DNA of 64,000 bases from Streptomyces sp. GESEQ-35 (GCF_017948485.1 NZ_JAFFSX010000016.1:1-64000); one strand, 5' to 3'. Positions 1 through 10,483 are shown, numbered from the stretch's first letter. Made by a program: numbers and translations. Notes: generated by a model not told the origin, from the sequence alone.

Positions 1-1
1 C

Positions 2-1459
<1,458 letters not shown>

Positions 1460-1535
1460 GCTCTTCCCTCCCCCCGTCCGGGGTGCTCTCTCTGTCTCAC
1501 CGCAGCTATCCAGAAATCAATTCTCAGGAGAACCG

Positions 1536-2819
1536 TTGACAGTCACCAGCAAAGAGAAGGCGACCCAGCCGCAATTGGGCCACAACTTCAACAAGGTGTG
1601 GGTGGCCATGATCGCCTCGTCATTGGGCGATGGCGTTCAGCTGGCCGCACTGCCCCTGCTGGCAGTCCAACTGACCAGTGATCCACTGCTCATTGGTGCG
1701 GTCGGCGCCGTCGCAACTTTGCCATGGATCCTGCTCGGTCTGCCGGCCGGAGCGCTGGTGGACCGGTGGGACCGGAGAAGGGTGATGCTGCGTGCGGACC
1801 TCGTCCGGTTCACCATCCTCGCCGTGCTCACGGCTGCCGTACTGACCGATCATGCAAGTATCTTCCTGCTGATCGTGGCGGGATTCGCTCTGGGCTGCGC
1901 AGATATCTTCTTCGACATCTCCGCACAGGCCGTCATGCCGGTGATCGTCTCGGGGGATCAGGCGCTCATTCGGGCCAACGGCCGGATCTCCGCGGCTCAG
2001 ATCAATGGCGAACAGCTCGCAGGCCCCCCGCTCGGCGGTGTGCTCTTCTCCCTGTCACATTCTCTGCCGTTTCTGGGGAACGCGTTCTCCTTCTTGATCA
2101 GCGCCTTTTTCGTCGGTTCCCTGAAGGGCGACTTCGCGAACGCGCCTGCCGCCGAGCCCACCCGCAGAAGCCTTCGTGCCGAGGTCGCGGAAGGACTGCG
2201 CTGGCTGCTGAAGCATCGAGTACTACGAGCGCTGGCCGCCACCGCTGCCATCGGCAATCTCGTCTTCACCGCCAAAATGGCGCTGCTGGTCCTGCTGGCC
2301 AAGGACCAACTCGGCCTCGGTGAGATCGGCTACGGCCTGCTGCTGAGCTCGACCGCGGTCGGTGCCTTCGTCGGCAGTTTCGTTTCCTCTTCGATCTCCA
2401 AGAAGATCCAAGTGGGCAGCATGCGTTACATCGGCATGACCGTCGAAGGACTGGCGGTCGTCGGACTCGGCCTGACCGGAAACCCCTGGGTTGCCGGCGG
2501 AATGATGGCCATCATCGGATTCTCGATGAGTGTCAATATCGTCATCGTCGGAGCAATGCGGCAGCGTCTCGCACCGGCGGAAATTCGCGGACGAGTGCTC
2601 TCTGCCAGCCGGTTGATCTCGCTCATGGGTGCACCCTTCGGAGCTGTTCTCGGAGGCTACCTCGCGAGCGAGATCAGTCTGCGGGCGCCGTTCATCATGG
2701 GCGGCCTCTTGATGGTCCTGGTGGCCCTGGTCAGCCTGCCCGCGCTGAGCAACCGCTCCATTCGAGAAGCGACAGAAGAAGCTTCCGCTACGACATCGAA
2801 CCAGGGCGCGTCGAAGTAG
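1536..2819 (+). CDS. MFS exporter of the NRPS cluster
   Basis: This is a 427-residue, twelve-helix major facilitator of the EntS/MFS_3 drug-exporter type. The loop between helices 2 and 3 carries DRWDRRRVM, the usual motif A region. The TTG start is chosen because CAGGAG lies 5-6 bases upstream and the protein begins just before the first helix. It sits 76 bp after the NRPS stop and 38 bp before the aminotransferase, so it is probably co-transcribed. The likely role is export of the peptide product or self-resistance; the substrate is inferred only from context. Confidence 0.88.
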   Translation: MTVTSKEKATQPQLGHNFNKVWVAMIASSLGDGVQLAALPLLAVQLTSDPLLIGAVGAVATLPWILLGLPAGALVDRWDRRRVMLRADLVRFTILAVLTAAVLTDHASIFLLIVAGFALGCADIFFDISAQAVMPVIVSGDQALIRANGRISAAQINGEQLAGPPLGGVLFSLSHSLPFLGNAFSFLISAFFVGSLKGDFANAPAAEPTRRSLRAEVAEGLRWLLKHRVLRALAATAAIGNLVFTAKMALLVLLAKDQLGLGEIGYGLLLSSTAVGAFVGSFVSSSISKKIQVGSMRYIGMTVEGLAVVGLGLTGNPWVAGGMMAIIGFSMSVNIVIVGAMRQRLAPAEIRGRVLSASRLISLMGAPFGAVLGGYLASEISLRAPFIMGGLLMVLVALVSLPALSNRSIREATEEASATTSNQGASK

Positions 2820-2857
2820 TCGCGGAATCGCTGTTCCTCCTAGGCAAGCGAGGTTGC

Positions 2858-4198
2858 ATGAACGACAGTGGAGTGGCACTCCTGGCCGCCGACCTGAGCA
2901 CGGATCGACTGCATGCAGCGCTCCGGGATCCGGCGCTCGCCTCCATGAACTTCTTGAACGAGGTGGCCAGCCGCTTCCCGGAGGCCATTTCGCTCGCTGC
3001 CGGCCGGCCCACTGAGGATTTCTTCGACATCGACGATCTTCCTCGATATCTACAGATCTTCTGCGACTACCTGGCGGCCGAGGTGGGTGCCGACGCACAA
3101 CTCGTACGCCGCACCCTCTTCCAGTACGGTCGGACCAAGGGCATCATTCACGAGCTGCTCGCCCGGAATCTCGCCTGTGACGAGGGCATCGACGTCGACC
3201 CGGAGTCGATCGTCGTCACGGTCGGCTGCCAGGAGGCGATGTTCCTGGCGCTCCGGGCACTTCGCATGGACGAGCGTGACGTCGTGCTGACGGTTTCGCC
3301 GGGCTACGTCGGACTGGCCGGTGCCGCGAGGCTGGTGGACATGCCCCTCTGGCCGGTGCGGGAGAACGAGGACGGCGTTGACCTCGGCCACTTGGTCGAG
3401 CAGATCGAGGCGGTGCACGCCGCGGGGAAGCGGCCGCGGGCCTTCTACCTCGTCCCGGACTTCGCCAACCCCTCCGGCGCGAGCCTCGACCTGGAGGCCA
3501 GACACACATTGCTCGCCATCGCGGCGGAGCACGATCTGCTGATCCTCGAGGACAATCCGTATGGTTTGTTCCAGGCCGAAGACAGTCAGCGCCTGCCCAC
3601 GCTGAAGGCCCTCGACACTTCGCGGCGGGTCATCTATCTCGGCTCGCTCGCCAAGACCTGCTTTCCCGGAGCCAGGGTCGGCTTTGTGGTCGCGGATCAG
3701 CGCGTGGCTGGTGCGGATGGAGGCTCCACGCTGTTCGCGGACGAGTTGTCCAAGATCAAAAGTATGCTCACCGTCAACACCTCGCCCCTGGCCCAGGCCA
3801 TTGCGGGAGGCAAGCTGCTGGAGCATGACTGCAGTCTGGTCAAGGCGAACACCAGAGAAGTACAGCTCTACAGCCGAAATCTGCGGCTGTTGCTGGAGGG
3901 GATGGGACGACGGTTCCCCCGGGGCGAAAATCACCAGGTCTCATGGAATACGCCCGGCGGCGGGTTTTTCGTGGTAGTCACCGTTCCGTTCATTGCCGAC
4001 GACACCGCACTGGAATATGGGGCCAGTAAGTACGGCGTCCTGTGGACACCCATGAGCCATTTCTACGACGGCCGTGGCGGCGAGAATCAGCTACGACTGT
4101 CGGTGAGCGTGGTGTCGCCGGATGAGATTGAAGCGGGACTGGATCGACTGGCGATGCTGATCGCCGATCTTTCGGGCAAGGAAATATCTACGCAGTAG
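2858..4198 (+). CDS. PLP aminotransferase, class I/II, resembling HpgT-type aryl-glycine aminotransferases
   Basis: The fold-type I aminotransferase domain spans the whole 446 residues. The Schiff-base lysine is about K266 in GSLAKT, and the PLP-binding aspartate/tyrosine stretch is DFANPSG followed by EDNPYG. From memory of the family, the N-terminal MNFLNEV, FQYGRTKGIIHEL and KIKSMLTVNTS stretches resemble the aminotransferases that make 4-hydroxy- or 3,5-dihydroxyphenylglycine in glycopeptide clusters. It could therefore supply a non-proteinogenic aryl-glycine to the NRPS. No hydroxymandelate synthase or oxidase is visible, so those steps would have to be encoded upstream. A general amino-acid aminotransferase is the alternative. 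Confidence 0.85.
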   Translation: MNDSGVALLAADLSTDRLHAALRDPALASMNFLNEVASRFPEAISLAAGRPTEDFFDIDDLPRYLQIFCDYLAAEVGADAQLVRRTLFQYGRTKGIIHELLARNLACDEGIDVDPESIVVTVGCQEAMFLALRALRMDERDVVLTVSPGYVGLAGAARLVDMPLWPVRENEDGVDLGHLVEQIEAVHAAGKRPRAFYLVPDFANPSGASLDLEARHTLLAIAAEHDLLILEDNPYGLFQAEDSQRLPTLKALDTSRRVIYLGSLAKTCFPGARVGFVVADQRVAGADGGSTLFADELSKIKSMLTVNTSPLAQAIAGGKLLEHDCSLVKANTREVQLYSRNLRLLLEGMGRRFPRGENHQVSWNTPGGGFFVVVTVPFIADDTALEYGASKYGVLWTPMSHFYDGRGGENQLRLSVSVVSPDEIEAGLDRLAMLIADLSGKEISTQ

Positions 4199-4227
4199 TC
4201 ACCAATTCCGAAGGCCAGGAGATTTCC

Positions 4228-5469
4228 ATGCCGAACAAAGGCATATTCGCCGACGATCTCAATAGCGTGGACCTCACGGACCCGTACACCTTCCTGCATA
4301 CTGACATGGAAGATTTCTGGCGGCGCGTTCGGGCCGAGCAGCCCGTATATCTGCACCCGGCCACGGAACGCGGGTCCGAATTTTGGGTGGTATCCCGCCA
4401 CTCGGACGTGATGGCGGTTCTTCAGGACCCCGAGCGATTCAGCTCGCAGCCCGGGAACATGATGTCTTCGCTGCACAAGCCCGGAGGGGATCCGGCGGCC
4501 GGCAAGATCCTGGCGCTCACCGATGCGCCGCGCCACAATGCCATGCGGTCGATCCTGCTGAAGGCGTTCAGTCCCCGGATCCGCCAAGGGGTGACGGACA
4601 AACTTCAGCAGCGGGTCGACCATGTCCTCGGCCCCGCCGTCGGCACCGGGACCTTCGACTTCGCCAAGGAGGTCGCGGAAGCGGTTCCCATGGGGACGAT
4701 CTGCGATCTGCTGGGCTTTCCGTCGACGGATCACAAGTACGTGCTCGACCTGAGCCGGGACACGGTCAGCGCGGACGACGAGGGACAGACCGAGGAGGAC
4801 GTCTGGCTCTCTCGCAACGAACTCCTCATCTATTGCCAGGAGATCATCGAGGCCCGTCGCGAAGACCCGCAGGACGACTTGATCAGCGCGATGGCCACCT
4901 GCCGGATCAACGGTGAGCCGATGACCGATGACGAAGTGGTCGTCAACTGCTACGGGTTCATCCTCGCGGGAGATCACACCAGTCGCCTGGCCATGGTCGG
5001 CGCCCTGCTCGCCTTCTCCCAGCACCCCGATCAGTGGCTGGCGTTGAAGGAGGACCGCGTTTCGATAGCCAGCGCGGTCGAGGAGATCGTGCGCTGGACG
5101 ACGCCGGCGATGCACATCGGTCGTACCGCAACGGCCGAAGTCAGCATCGGCGGCCAGACGATCCGCGAAGGTGACCACGTCATCCTCTGGAACACTTCCG
5201 CGAACCGCGACGAAAACGTCTTCTCGGACCCGCAGAGTTTTGACCTGGCAAGGACTCCCAACAAGCACCTGGGCTTCGGATTCGGGCCCCACTTCTGCTT
5301 CGGGTCATACCTCGGGCGAGCCGAAATCACTGCCGTACTGAAGACCCTCATCAGCAGGGTGGACCGGATCGAGCTCATGGGTGACCCCAAGGCGCTCTAC
5401 TCGACGTTCCTCCGCGGATACAGCAGCCTACCGGTCTCCCTCATTCCCAACCGATCCGCTGCGGAATAG
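4228..5469 (+). CDS. Cytochrome P450 of the NRPS cluster
   Basis: This is a 413-residue bacterial class I P450. The heme-ligand cysteine is about C357 in GFGPHFCFG, the ExxR pair is at about E286/R289 in EEIVRW, and the oxygen-activating I-helix reads AGDHTS at about 247-252. An AGGAG ribosome site lies 7 bases before the ATG. It needs a ferredoxin and reductase, which are not in the window. Being the last gene of the strand-consistent run from the NRPS, it probably tailors the peptide or hydroxylates a carrier-bound amino acid; which of these cannot be told from sequence. An IS5 remnant starts 12 bp after its stop, marking the cluster edge. Confidence 0.93.
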   Translation: MPNKGIFADDLNSVDLTDPYTFLHTDMEDFWRRVRAEQPVYLHPATERGSEFWVVSRHSDVMAVLQDPERFSSQPGNMMSSLHKPGGDPAAGKILALTDAPRHNAMRSILLKAFSPRIRQGVTDKLQQRVDHVLGPAVGTGTFDFAKEVAEAVPMGTICDLLGFPSTDHKYVLDLSRDTVSADDEGQTEEDVWLSRNELLIYCQEIIEARREDPQDDLISAMATCRINGEPMTDDEVVVNCYGFILAGDHTSRLAMVGALLAFSQHPDQWLALKEDRVSIASAVEEIVRWTTPAMHIGRTATAEVSIGGQTIREGDHVILWNTSANRDENVFSDPQSFDLARTPNKHLGFGFGPHFCFGSYLGRAEITAVLKTLISRVDRIELMGDPKALYSTFLRGYSSLPVSLIPNRSAAE

Positions 5470-5480
5470 GGGCGGGTGAC

Positions 5481-5591
5481 TGCGAGACGCCGGCCGCGGT
5501 CATCTTCGTAGCCACTTCCGGCTGCACCTGGCGACAACCACCGCCGGTCTCCGGTCCCGCACGGGCGAGCGGTGGGATCACTCGATCGTGA
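5481..5591 (+). pseudogene. IS5-family (DUF4096) transposase fragment
   Basis: The frame containing position 5496 reads TPAAVIFVATSGCTWRQPPP and then VSGPAR before a TGA at 5589-5591. This matches the N-terminal helix region of IS5-group transposases (typically AIIFVATSG.SWRQLPPVFGPAW). A second piece of the same segment is at 24706-24933. Only about 35 codons remain, with no terminal repeats seen. It marks the boundary between the NRPS cluster and the isoprenoid cassette. Confidence 0.65.
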
Positions 5592-5684
5592 GTTCTTCCG
5601 GTGTCGCACCCGATGGGACGCGATCCTCGGAAGGACGGTGTGCGCACAGGGCTGCCTGGGTGTACGACGGATGAGGGGGATGGC

Positions 5685-5963
5685 GTGACGCAAGAAGCGG
5701 GACGGTGCGGAGGCTTAGACAGCCAGGCGCTGCTGCTGGCTGCCGGGCTGGCCGATCTGGCGGTGAGCACGGTGGGTTCGGCCCTGGGGACGGTGCGAGG
5801 GCTGCTGCGCCGGTCGGACGCCGCGGAGTTGGCGGCGGAGGCTGAGCACGAGCTCGTGGCACGTGGGCGTCTGGTGCTGGCCCGGTATACGGCTGTGCCC
5901 CCGGCCCACTTGGAGATCCTCGCCCAGCGCGCCCTGGCTCGGAAGGCCACCGGTGGCGTATGA
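5685..5963 (+). CDS. Small conserved-looking protein upstream of polyprenyl synthase
   Basis: The reading frame is open from GTG 5601, but GTG 5685 has GAGGGGG 6 bases upstream and gives a 92-residue protein, so it is preferred. The product is mostly alanine/leucine-rich helix (about residues 10-75) with a conserved-looking LADLAVSTVGSALGTVRGLL segment and no catalytic motif. It overlaps the start of the polyprenyl synthase by 11 bases, so translation is probably coupled. I do not know a function; the coupling suggests a partner or assembly factor of the synthase. Confidence 0.65.
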   Translation: MTQEAGRCGGLDSQALLLAAGLADLAVSTVGSALGTVRGLLRRSDAAELAAEAEHELVARGRLVLARYTAVPPAHLEILAQRALARKATGGV

Positions 5964-7008
5964 CCGGTGGGAGCCGACCGCGTTCAAGGCCCGCGTGGAC
6001 GAGGTGCTGCGTCGGTTCGTCGCCGGGGAGGCCGCTGAGTTCGCGGCGGTCGATCCGATGCTCGGCGCCGTGGCCGACATGCTGGAGGCGGCGGTCGCGG
6101 ACGGCAAACGGCTGCGGGCGGCGTTCTGCTACTGGGGCTGGCGTGCGGTGGGCCAACCGGACAGCGACGCGCTGGTGCGGGCGGCGGCCTCCATGGAGTT
6201 GGTGCACGCCGCAGCGGTCGTGCACGACGACCTCATCGACGACAGTCCGCTGCGGCATGGGCGACCCACAACCCACGTCGCCCTGCGCGGGGCCGTAGGG
6301 GCTCGTCCGGACGCCGATGCCGCCGCGCGGTCGTTGGCGATGCTGGTGGGAGACCTGCTGATGGCGCTGGCCGGGCAGTTGTTCGCCACCAGCGGTCTGC
6401 CCGCCGCGTATCTCGTCCGGGCCCGCCCGTTGTGGGCCGTGATGGCCCGTGAGCTGATCGCGGGTGAGTGTCTGGAGATCCTGCGTACCGGAGTCGGTCC
6501 GGACACCGAGATGTCGCTGAAGGTGATCCGGTACAAGACCGCCAAGTACACCGTCGAACAGCCCCTGTTGATCGGTGGTGCGCTGGCCGGCGCGGGCGCG
6601 CGGCTGCGCGAGGGCTATTCCGCGTACGGGCTGCCGCTGGGCGAGGCGTTCCAGCTCCGGGACGACCTGCTCGGGCTGTTCGGAGACCCCGAGCACACCG
6701 GCAAGGCCAATGCCGATGATGTGCGCGGCCGACGGCCCACTGCGCTGCTGGCAGAGACATGGCGTCTCGCCGACGACGCGGAGCGGGAGCTGCTGCACTC
6801 GCTGCTGGGCCGAGACGACCTGGACGGGGATGGGCTGGACGCGGTGCGCGAGGTGATGCGCCGGCTGAGAGCACCCGACCGGATCGAGGACATGATCAGG
6901 GCACGGGTCGAGGAGGCTCTCGGTGCCCTCCACGAACTGGATCTACCGGCGCACGCCGTCACCGGACTGACCGCGCTGGCGCATTCCGCGGCCGTACGCC
7001 TGTCCTGA
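5953..7008 (+). CDS. Polyprenyl (trans-isoprenyl) diphosphate synthase
   Basis: The 351-residue protein belongs to the IspA/IdsA family, which condenses isopentenyl diphosphate onto an allylic diphosphate. The first aspartate-rich motif is DDLID at about 92-96, preceded by MELVHAAAVVHD and followed by RHGRPTTH; the second is the weaker QLRDDLLGLFGD. GTG 5953 is chosen because the longer frame from 5863 only adds residues overlapping the upstream gene. Chain length cannot be assigned safely; the -4/-5 residues before the first motif are small (A, V), which usually permits products longer than farnesyl. An oxygenase gene follows, so the diphosphate or its derived prenyl chain may be the substrate of that enzyme. 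Confidence 0.9.
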   Translation: MAYDRWEPTAFKARVDEVLRRFVAGEAAEFAAVDPMLGAVADMLEAAVADGKRLRAAFCYWGWRAVGQPDSDALVRAAASMELVHAAAVVHDDLIDDSPLRHGRPTTHVALRGAVGARPDADAAARSLAMLVGDLLMALAGQLFATSGLPAAYLVRARPLWAVMARELIAGECLEILRTGVGPDTEMSLKVIRYKTAKYTVEQPLLIGGALAGAGARLREGYSAYGLPLGEAFQLRDDLLGLFGDPEHTGKANADDVRGRRPTALLAETWRLADDAERELLHSLLGRDDLDGDGLDAVREVMRRLRAPDRIEDMIRARVEEALGALHELDLPAHAVTGLTALAHSAAVRLS

Positions 7009-7099
7009 CCGCTCGCATCCGGCGCGAGCCCGTGCCCTGCCGGGCAGGCGCCTCTCCCGTCTGTCGTGGACGCCCCCGAGGAAGATGAGGAACCCCGCC

Positions 7100-8257
7100 A
7101 TGACCTACACCGACGCATCGCTGGACGCCCTGCGGCAGGCCGGGGACGAACTCGCCGATGCGACAGTCACCGAGCTCTTCGAACGCGGGGAGGTGGGCAA
7201 GTTCAACACCCTGATGCGCTACGTCTCCACCGCCGGCGCGCCCCTGCCGGACGGTCTGCCCGACGTCGCGCGTGAGTACCTCGAAGCCACCCGCACCCCG
7301 CCGGCCTGGGTGGACTGGGCCGAGATGGAGAAGGCCCGGCTCTTCTTCATCGACAACAACGTGCACATCTCCACCGCGCTGTCCTTCGCCTCCATGCCCG
7401 CCTGCTACCTCGTCCCGCACGTGGCGAAGCTGCTGTCGGCCACCCACGGGTTGAAGTACCCGTCCAAACGGATGGCGGAGACCGGCCAGTTCACCGTGTA
7501 CCTGATGCAGCCCGACGCCTTCGAGGCCGGTAGCCGGTTCATCCCCGCCGCCCAGAAGGTCCGCCTCCTGCACGCCTCCATCCGCCACCACCTCACCCGC
7601 GAGAACCACTGGGACACGGCAGCCCACGGAACGCCGATCTGCCAGGAGGACATGATCGGCGGGCAGATGTTCTTCTCCCTGCTCGTCCTGGACAGCCTGC
7701 ACCGCCTCGGCATCCACATGTCGACCGAGGGCGCGGAAGCGTACTACTACGCGTGGCGCGTCGTCGGCGCCATGCTGGGCGTCGACCAGGACGCCGTCCC
7801 CCGAACTCTCGCCGAGGCCCGCGGGTTCCTCGACCTGTACATGGTCCGGCACATGGGGCCCTCCGAGGAGGGCGCCCAGCTGACCCGGCAGCTGATCGAC
7901 CTCTACGAGGAGGTAGTGCCCGGCACCTTCTTCGACCCCATCGTCTCCGCCCTGATCCGCCACCTCATCGGCGACACCTGCGCCGACTGGCTCCACGTGC
8001 CCCGTACATCGTGGGACACCGTCGTCAAGGCCGTGCCCCACCTCCTCGGCGTCCTGGAGACCGTCGAGGACCGCTCCCCGCTCGGCGCCTGGGCCTTGGA
8101 CCGCCTCGGCCACCTCACCACGGTCCTCGAGTTGTCCTCCCTCACCCGTGGACGCGTCATGCACTACGCGATCCCCGAAACCCTCAAGAAGGACTACGGC
8201 ATCCCCAGCGCGGTGCCCCGCACCCACCGGTGGATCCCGCCGGCCACCACCGTCTGA
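7100..8257 (+). CDS. DUF2236 / MpaB-Lcp family oxygenase
   Basis: This protein of about 385 residues belongs to the helical DUF2236 superfamily (ER-bound oxygenase MpaB and rubber oxygenase Lcp, heme-dependent enzymes that cleave isoprenoid double bonds). The family-like signature is KVRLLHASIRHHL, followed by a histidine-rich loop (NHWDTAAHGTP) and QEDMIGGQ. ATG 7100 is preferred over ATG 7085 because GAGGAAGATGAGGA precedes it. No signal peptide or Tat motif is present, so it is probably cytoplasmic, unlike secreted Lcp. Its place 91 bp behind a polyprenyl synthase argues for oxidation of a prenyl chain. Heme ligation and substrate are inference. Confidence 0.75.
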   Translation: MTYTDASLDALRQAGDELADATVTELFERGEVGKFNTLMRYVSTAGAPLPDGLPDVAREYLEATRTPPAWVDWAEMEKARLFFIDNNVHISTALSFASMPACYLVPHVAKLLSATHGLKYPSKRMAETGQFTVYLMQPDAFEAGSRFIPAAQKVRLLHASIRHHLTRENHWDTAAHGTPICQEDMIGGQMFFSLLVLDSLHRLGIHMSTEGAEAYYYAWRVVGAMLGVDQDAVPRTLAEARGFLDLYMVRHMGPSEEGAQLTRQLIDLYEEVVPGTFFDPIVSALIRHLIGDTCADWLHVPRTSWDTVVKAVPHLLGVLETVEDRSPLGAWALDRLGHLTTVLELSSLTRGRVMHYAIPETLKKDYGIPSAVPRTHRWIPPATTV

Positions 8258-8335
8258 CGCCCCGGCACGCCCAGAGACCACGACTCTTGAGATCCCACGC
8301 CTGTGGAGGCCCATCAACCCACGCCGCCGTGTGAC

Positions 8336-8525
8336 CTGGGCAAGCCGAAGCCGCGTCAGCGCATGGGCCAGCCGCGTGACGGACATGCCGGAGCTGCACG
8401 CACGGCTCCTGGCTGGCAAGTTCAGGCGCTGGAAACCGCCCCGCTGTCCGCCCGCTTCACCGTGTCCGACCCGATCACCAGGCAGGACAGCGAGGTCGCC
8501 ATTCGCAAGGAGATTTCGAGCGTCA
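8336..8525 (+). pseudogene. Decayed AbiEii-type nucleotidyltransferase toxin locus
   Basis: The DNA is a collapsed copy of the toxin/partner pair at 20468-21534. One piece (about 8336-8366) matches the partner gene around AAGCC...CAGCGCATGGG, the next (8376 onward, GTGACGGACATGCCGGAGCT) matches the toxin start, and the last (about 8428-8520) encodes LETAPLSARFTVSD as in the toxin middle. Two internal deletions removed the catalytic core, and the third piece is out of frame with the second. The remnant ends where the LysR gene begins. Confidence 0.8.
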
Positions 8526-9437
8526 TGGGCCGGCGACCGACTGGTCCAGTATCAGCGTGCGCAAAAGATCCGCCACCAACGCGGCGGCGTGCGAGAGCGA
8601 CTGCGTCTCGGGGGTGCACAAGGACATCGAGGTACGCAACCGCGCGTCGGCGAAGCGGTAGACGCGCACCTCGCCGGAGCCGAAGTTGGCCCTGGCGGCC
8701 GTGAGCGGCAGCACCGTGGCACCGAGCCCGTTCACCACGGCGTCCCGCAGCACCTTGTCCGGCTCGACCTCGGCGACCACCGAGCAGTGCAGTCCCGCGG
8801 TGTGGAAGGCGGCCTCGGTGATGCGCCGGACGGTGTGCAGTTCGCTCGGCATGATGAAGCCCAGGCGACTCGCCTCTCTGAGGGTGATGGTGTCGCCGCC
8901 GCTCGTGACGGGCGGCGTCCTGGCGCTGGTGATCAGATGGAACTCCTCCTCCAGGACGTGCTGGAAGACGACCCCTTTCACATAACCGGGGTCGTAGATG
9001 AGCGCCATGTCCACCTGGCCGAGCAGCACGGCCTGGCTCATCACCACCGTCAGGTTCTGGATCAGTTGCAGCTGTATGTTCGGGTACCGCTCGCGCACGG
9101 CCCGCAGCAGCGGTACGGCCAGGCCCGGCGCCATGCTGTACGAGGCCAGGCCGACTGTCACCAGACCGGCCGGGGTGTCGCTTTCGGTGCGCAGGTCGAT
9201 CCGCGCGGCCTTCTCGAGGCGGAGGATGCCCTGCGCGTAGCGGTAGAGGGAGCGCCCGGGCGCCGTGACCTCCACGCCGCGGCCGGTGCGTTCGAGCAGG
9301 CGGGTCTTGAAGTCATGCTCCAACGCCGAGATGTGCTGGCTGAGCGCCGATTGCGTGATGTGCAGCGACTCCGCGGCCCGGGTGATGTTGCCGATGTCGA
9401 CCACCCTGACGAAGTAACCGAGTCTGCGGGTGTCCAT
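8523..9437 (-). CDS. LysR-type transcriptional regulator
   Basis: This 304-residue protein has an N-terminal winged helix-turn-helix (about residues 1-60, ITRAAESLHITQSALSQHI) and a substrate-binding domain (about 90-295). ATG 9437 is chosen because AGGAGG lies 7 bases upstream; the frame is open further up but lacks a better start. It follows the catabolic cluster in the same direction after a 350-bp gap, so it is the probable regulator of that cluster, sensing a substrate or intermediate. It could also be a separate unit with its own promoter in the gap. Confidence 0.92.
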   Translation of the reverse strand: MDTRRLGYFVRVVDIGNITRAAESLHITQSALSQHISALEHDFKTRLLERTGRGVEVTAPGRSLYRYAQGILRLEKAARIDLRTESDTPAGLVTVGLASYSMAPGLAVPLLRAVRERYPNIQLQLIQNLTVVMSQAVLLGQVDMALIYDPGYVKGVVFQHVLEEEFHLITSARTPPVTSGGDTITLREASRLGFIMPSELHTVRRITEAAFHTAGLHCSVVAEVEPDKVLRDAVVNGLGATVLPLTAARANFGSGEVRVYRFADARLRTSMSLCTPETQSLSHAAALVADLLRTLILDQSVAGP

Positions 9438-9787
9438 CGCGCTCCTCCTCGGAGTTGTCGTCTGGGAGTCGCGCTCGCGTCGAGCGTGACCGGGACGGCT
9501 GCCGCGAAGGACTCGGCGCTCTTCTCCCGGGTGGGCGGTTCTCGCCGTGCTCAGCCGCTTCCGACGTGGCAGGTCACGGCGTCGGGACCATCGCCGACAT
9601 GCAGGCCGCGGGCCGGAAGGCCGCTGTGGGAGCCGACACCCGCCGGTGTCGGAGAGTGGAACCGCATGTCCGAAAGTACGCGGGCAAACGTACCCCTTGA
9701 TGGTCACCAGCGGAATGGGAGTGCACCTCGGACACGTACACCGGACGCGCCGGACGGATCATCGAGGTCGGGCGACAGCGGGTTCCC
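9438..9787. promoter_or_regulatory. Gap between the RraA-like gene and lysR, with a small inverted repeat
   Basis: These 350 bp hold no convincing gene. An inverted repeat CCGACACC-CGCC-GGTGTCGG lies at 9633-9652. It lacks a T tract on either side and could be an operator for the LysR protein or a weak terminator of the catabolic operon. The lysR promoter should lie here. Confidence 0.4.
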
Positions 9788-10483
9788 TCATTCCTCGACG
9801 ACCAGACCCTTGGCCTTCAGTTTCTCGGTGAGCCCGTGCACCTCGATCAACGGCCTGTCACCACGGCGGTGCTCCTCCCGGATCCCCACCTCGTGATCCT
9901 CGCGCCGCCGGCACAGGCAGACGACTTCCTCGGCCTCCAGCGGGTCGACCACGACGATGCCGTCGGCGTCGCCGCGCAGGATGTCGCCGGGCCGGACGAC
10001 CTGTCCGCCGATGGAGATCGGGCGGTTCACCAGGCCGATGGTCTCCTTGACCGTTCCCTCGATGCATATCGAACCGGAGAAGACAGGGAAACCCAGCTTC
10101 CGCAGGTCCGCGCTGTCGCGCACCCCGGAGTCGGTGACGAACGCGGCCAGCCCCTTGCTCTGACAGGCGGTGGCGAGGACGTCGCCGAAGGAACCTGCCT
10201 GCTCGAACTCCGAGCCGGCGACGATCACAACGTCACCGGGCTCGGCGTACGAGACCGCGACCTGGACCATGAGGTTGTCGCCCGCTTGCGCCTCGACCGT
10301 GAAGGCCGGTCCACAGAACGACATGGCGGGGTCCACGGGCTTCAGCCGGTGCGCCAACGCGCCCTTGCGGCCCTGCGCCTCGTGGATGGTCGCAGCGGAG
10401 AATCGGCCGAGCGCGGCGACCACCTCGGCGGACGGGCGGTCGATCTTGGTGCGTACGTGGATCATGGCAAGGTTTCCTTTCAT
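9788..10483 (-). CDS. RraA / HMG-CHA aldolase family lyase
   Basis: The 231-residue protein has the RraA-like fold used by 4-hydroxy-4-methyl-2-oxoglutarate / 4-carboxy-4-hydroxy-2-oxoadipate aldolases, which split their substrate to pyruvate plus a 2-oxo acid using a divalent metal. The family signature is SFGDVLATACQSKG followed about 10 residues later by TDSGVRD (the G-D...R-D set). Its ATG overlaps the stop of the dehydrogenase gene as ATGA; an internal ATG at 10465 with AAAGGAAA in front is an alternative start. True RraA (RNase E inhibitor) is unlikely in this metabolic context. Confidence 0.85.
   Translation of the reverse strand: MKGNLAMIHVRTKIDRPSAEVVAALGRFSAATIHEAQGRKGALAHRLKPVDPAMSFCGPAFTVEAQAGDNLMVQVAVSYAEPGDVVIVAGSEFEQAGSFGDVLATACQSKGLAAFVTDSGVRDSADLRKLGFPVFSGSICIEGTVKETIGLVNRPISIGGQVVRPGDILRGDADGIVVVDPLEAEEVVCLCRRREDHEVGIREEHRRGDRPLIEVHGLTEKLKAKGLVVEE

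Noticed and set aside
9788..10483. RraA as regulator of RNase E
   Set aside because: Gene context is metabolic and the metal/substrate G-D...R-D signature fits the aldolase branch.
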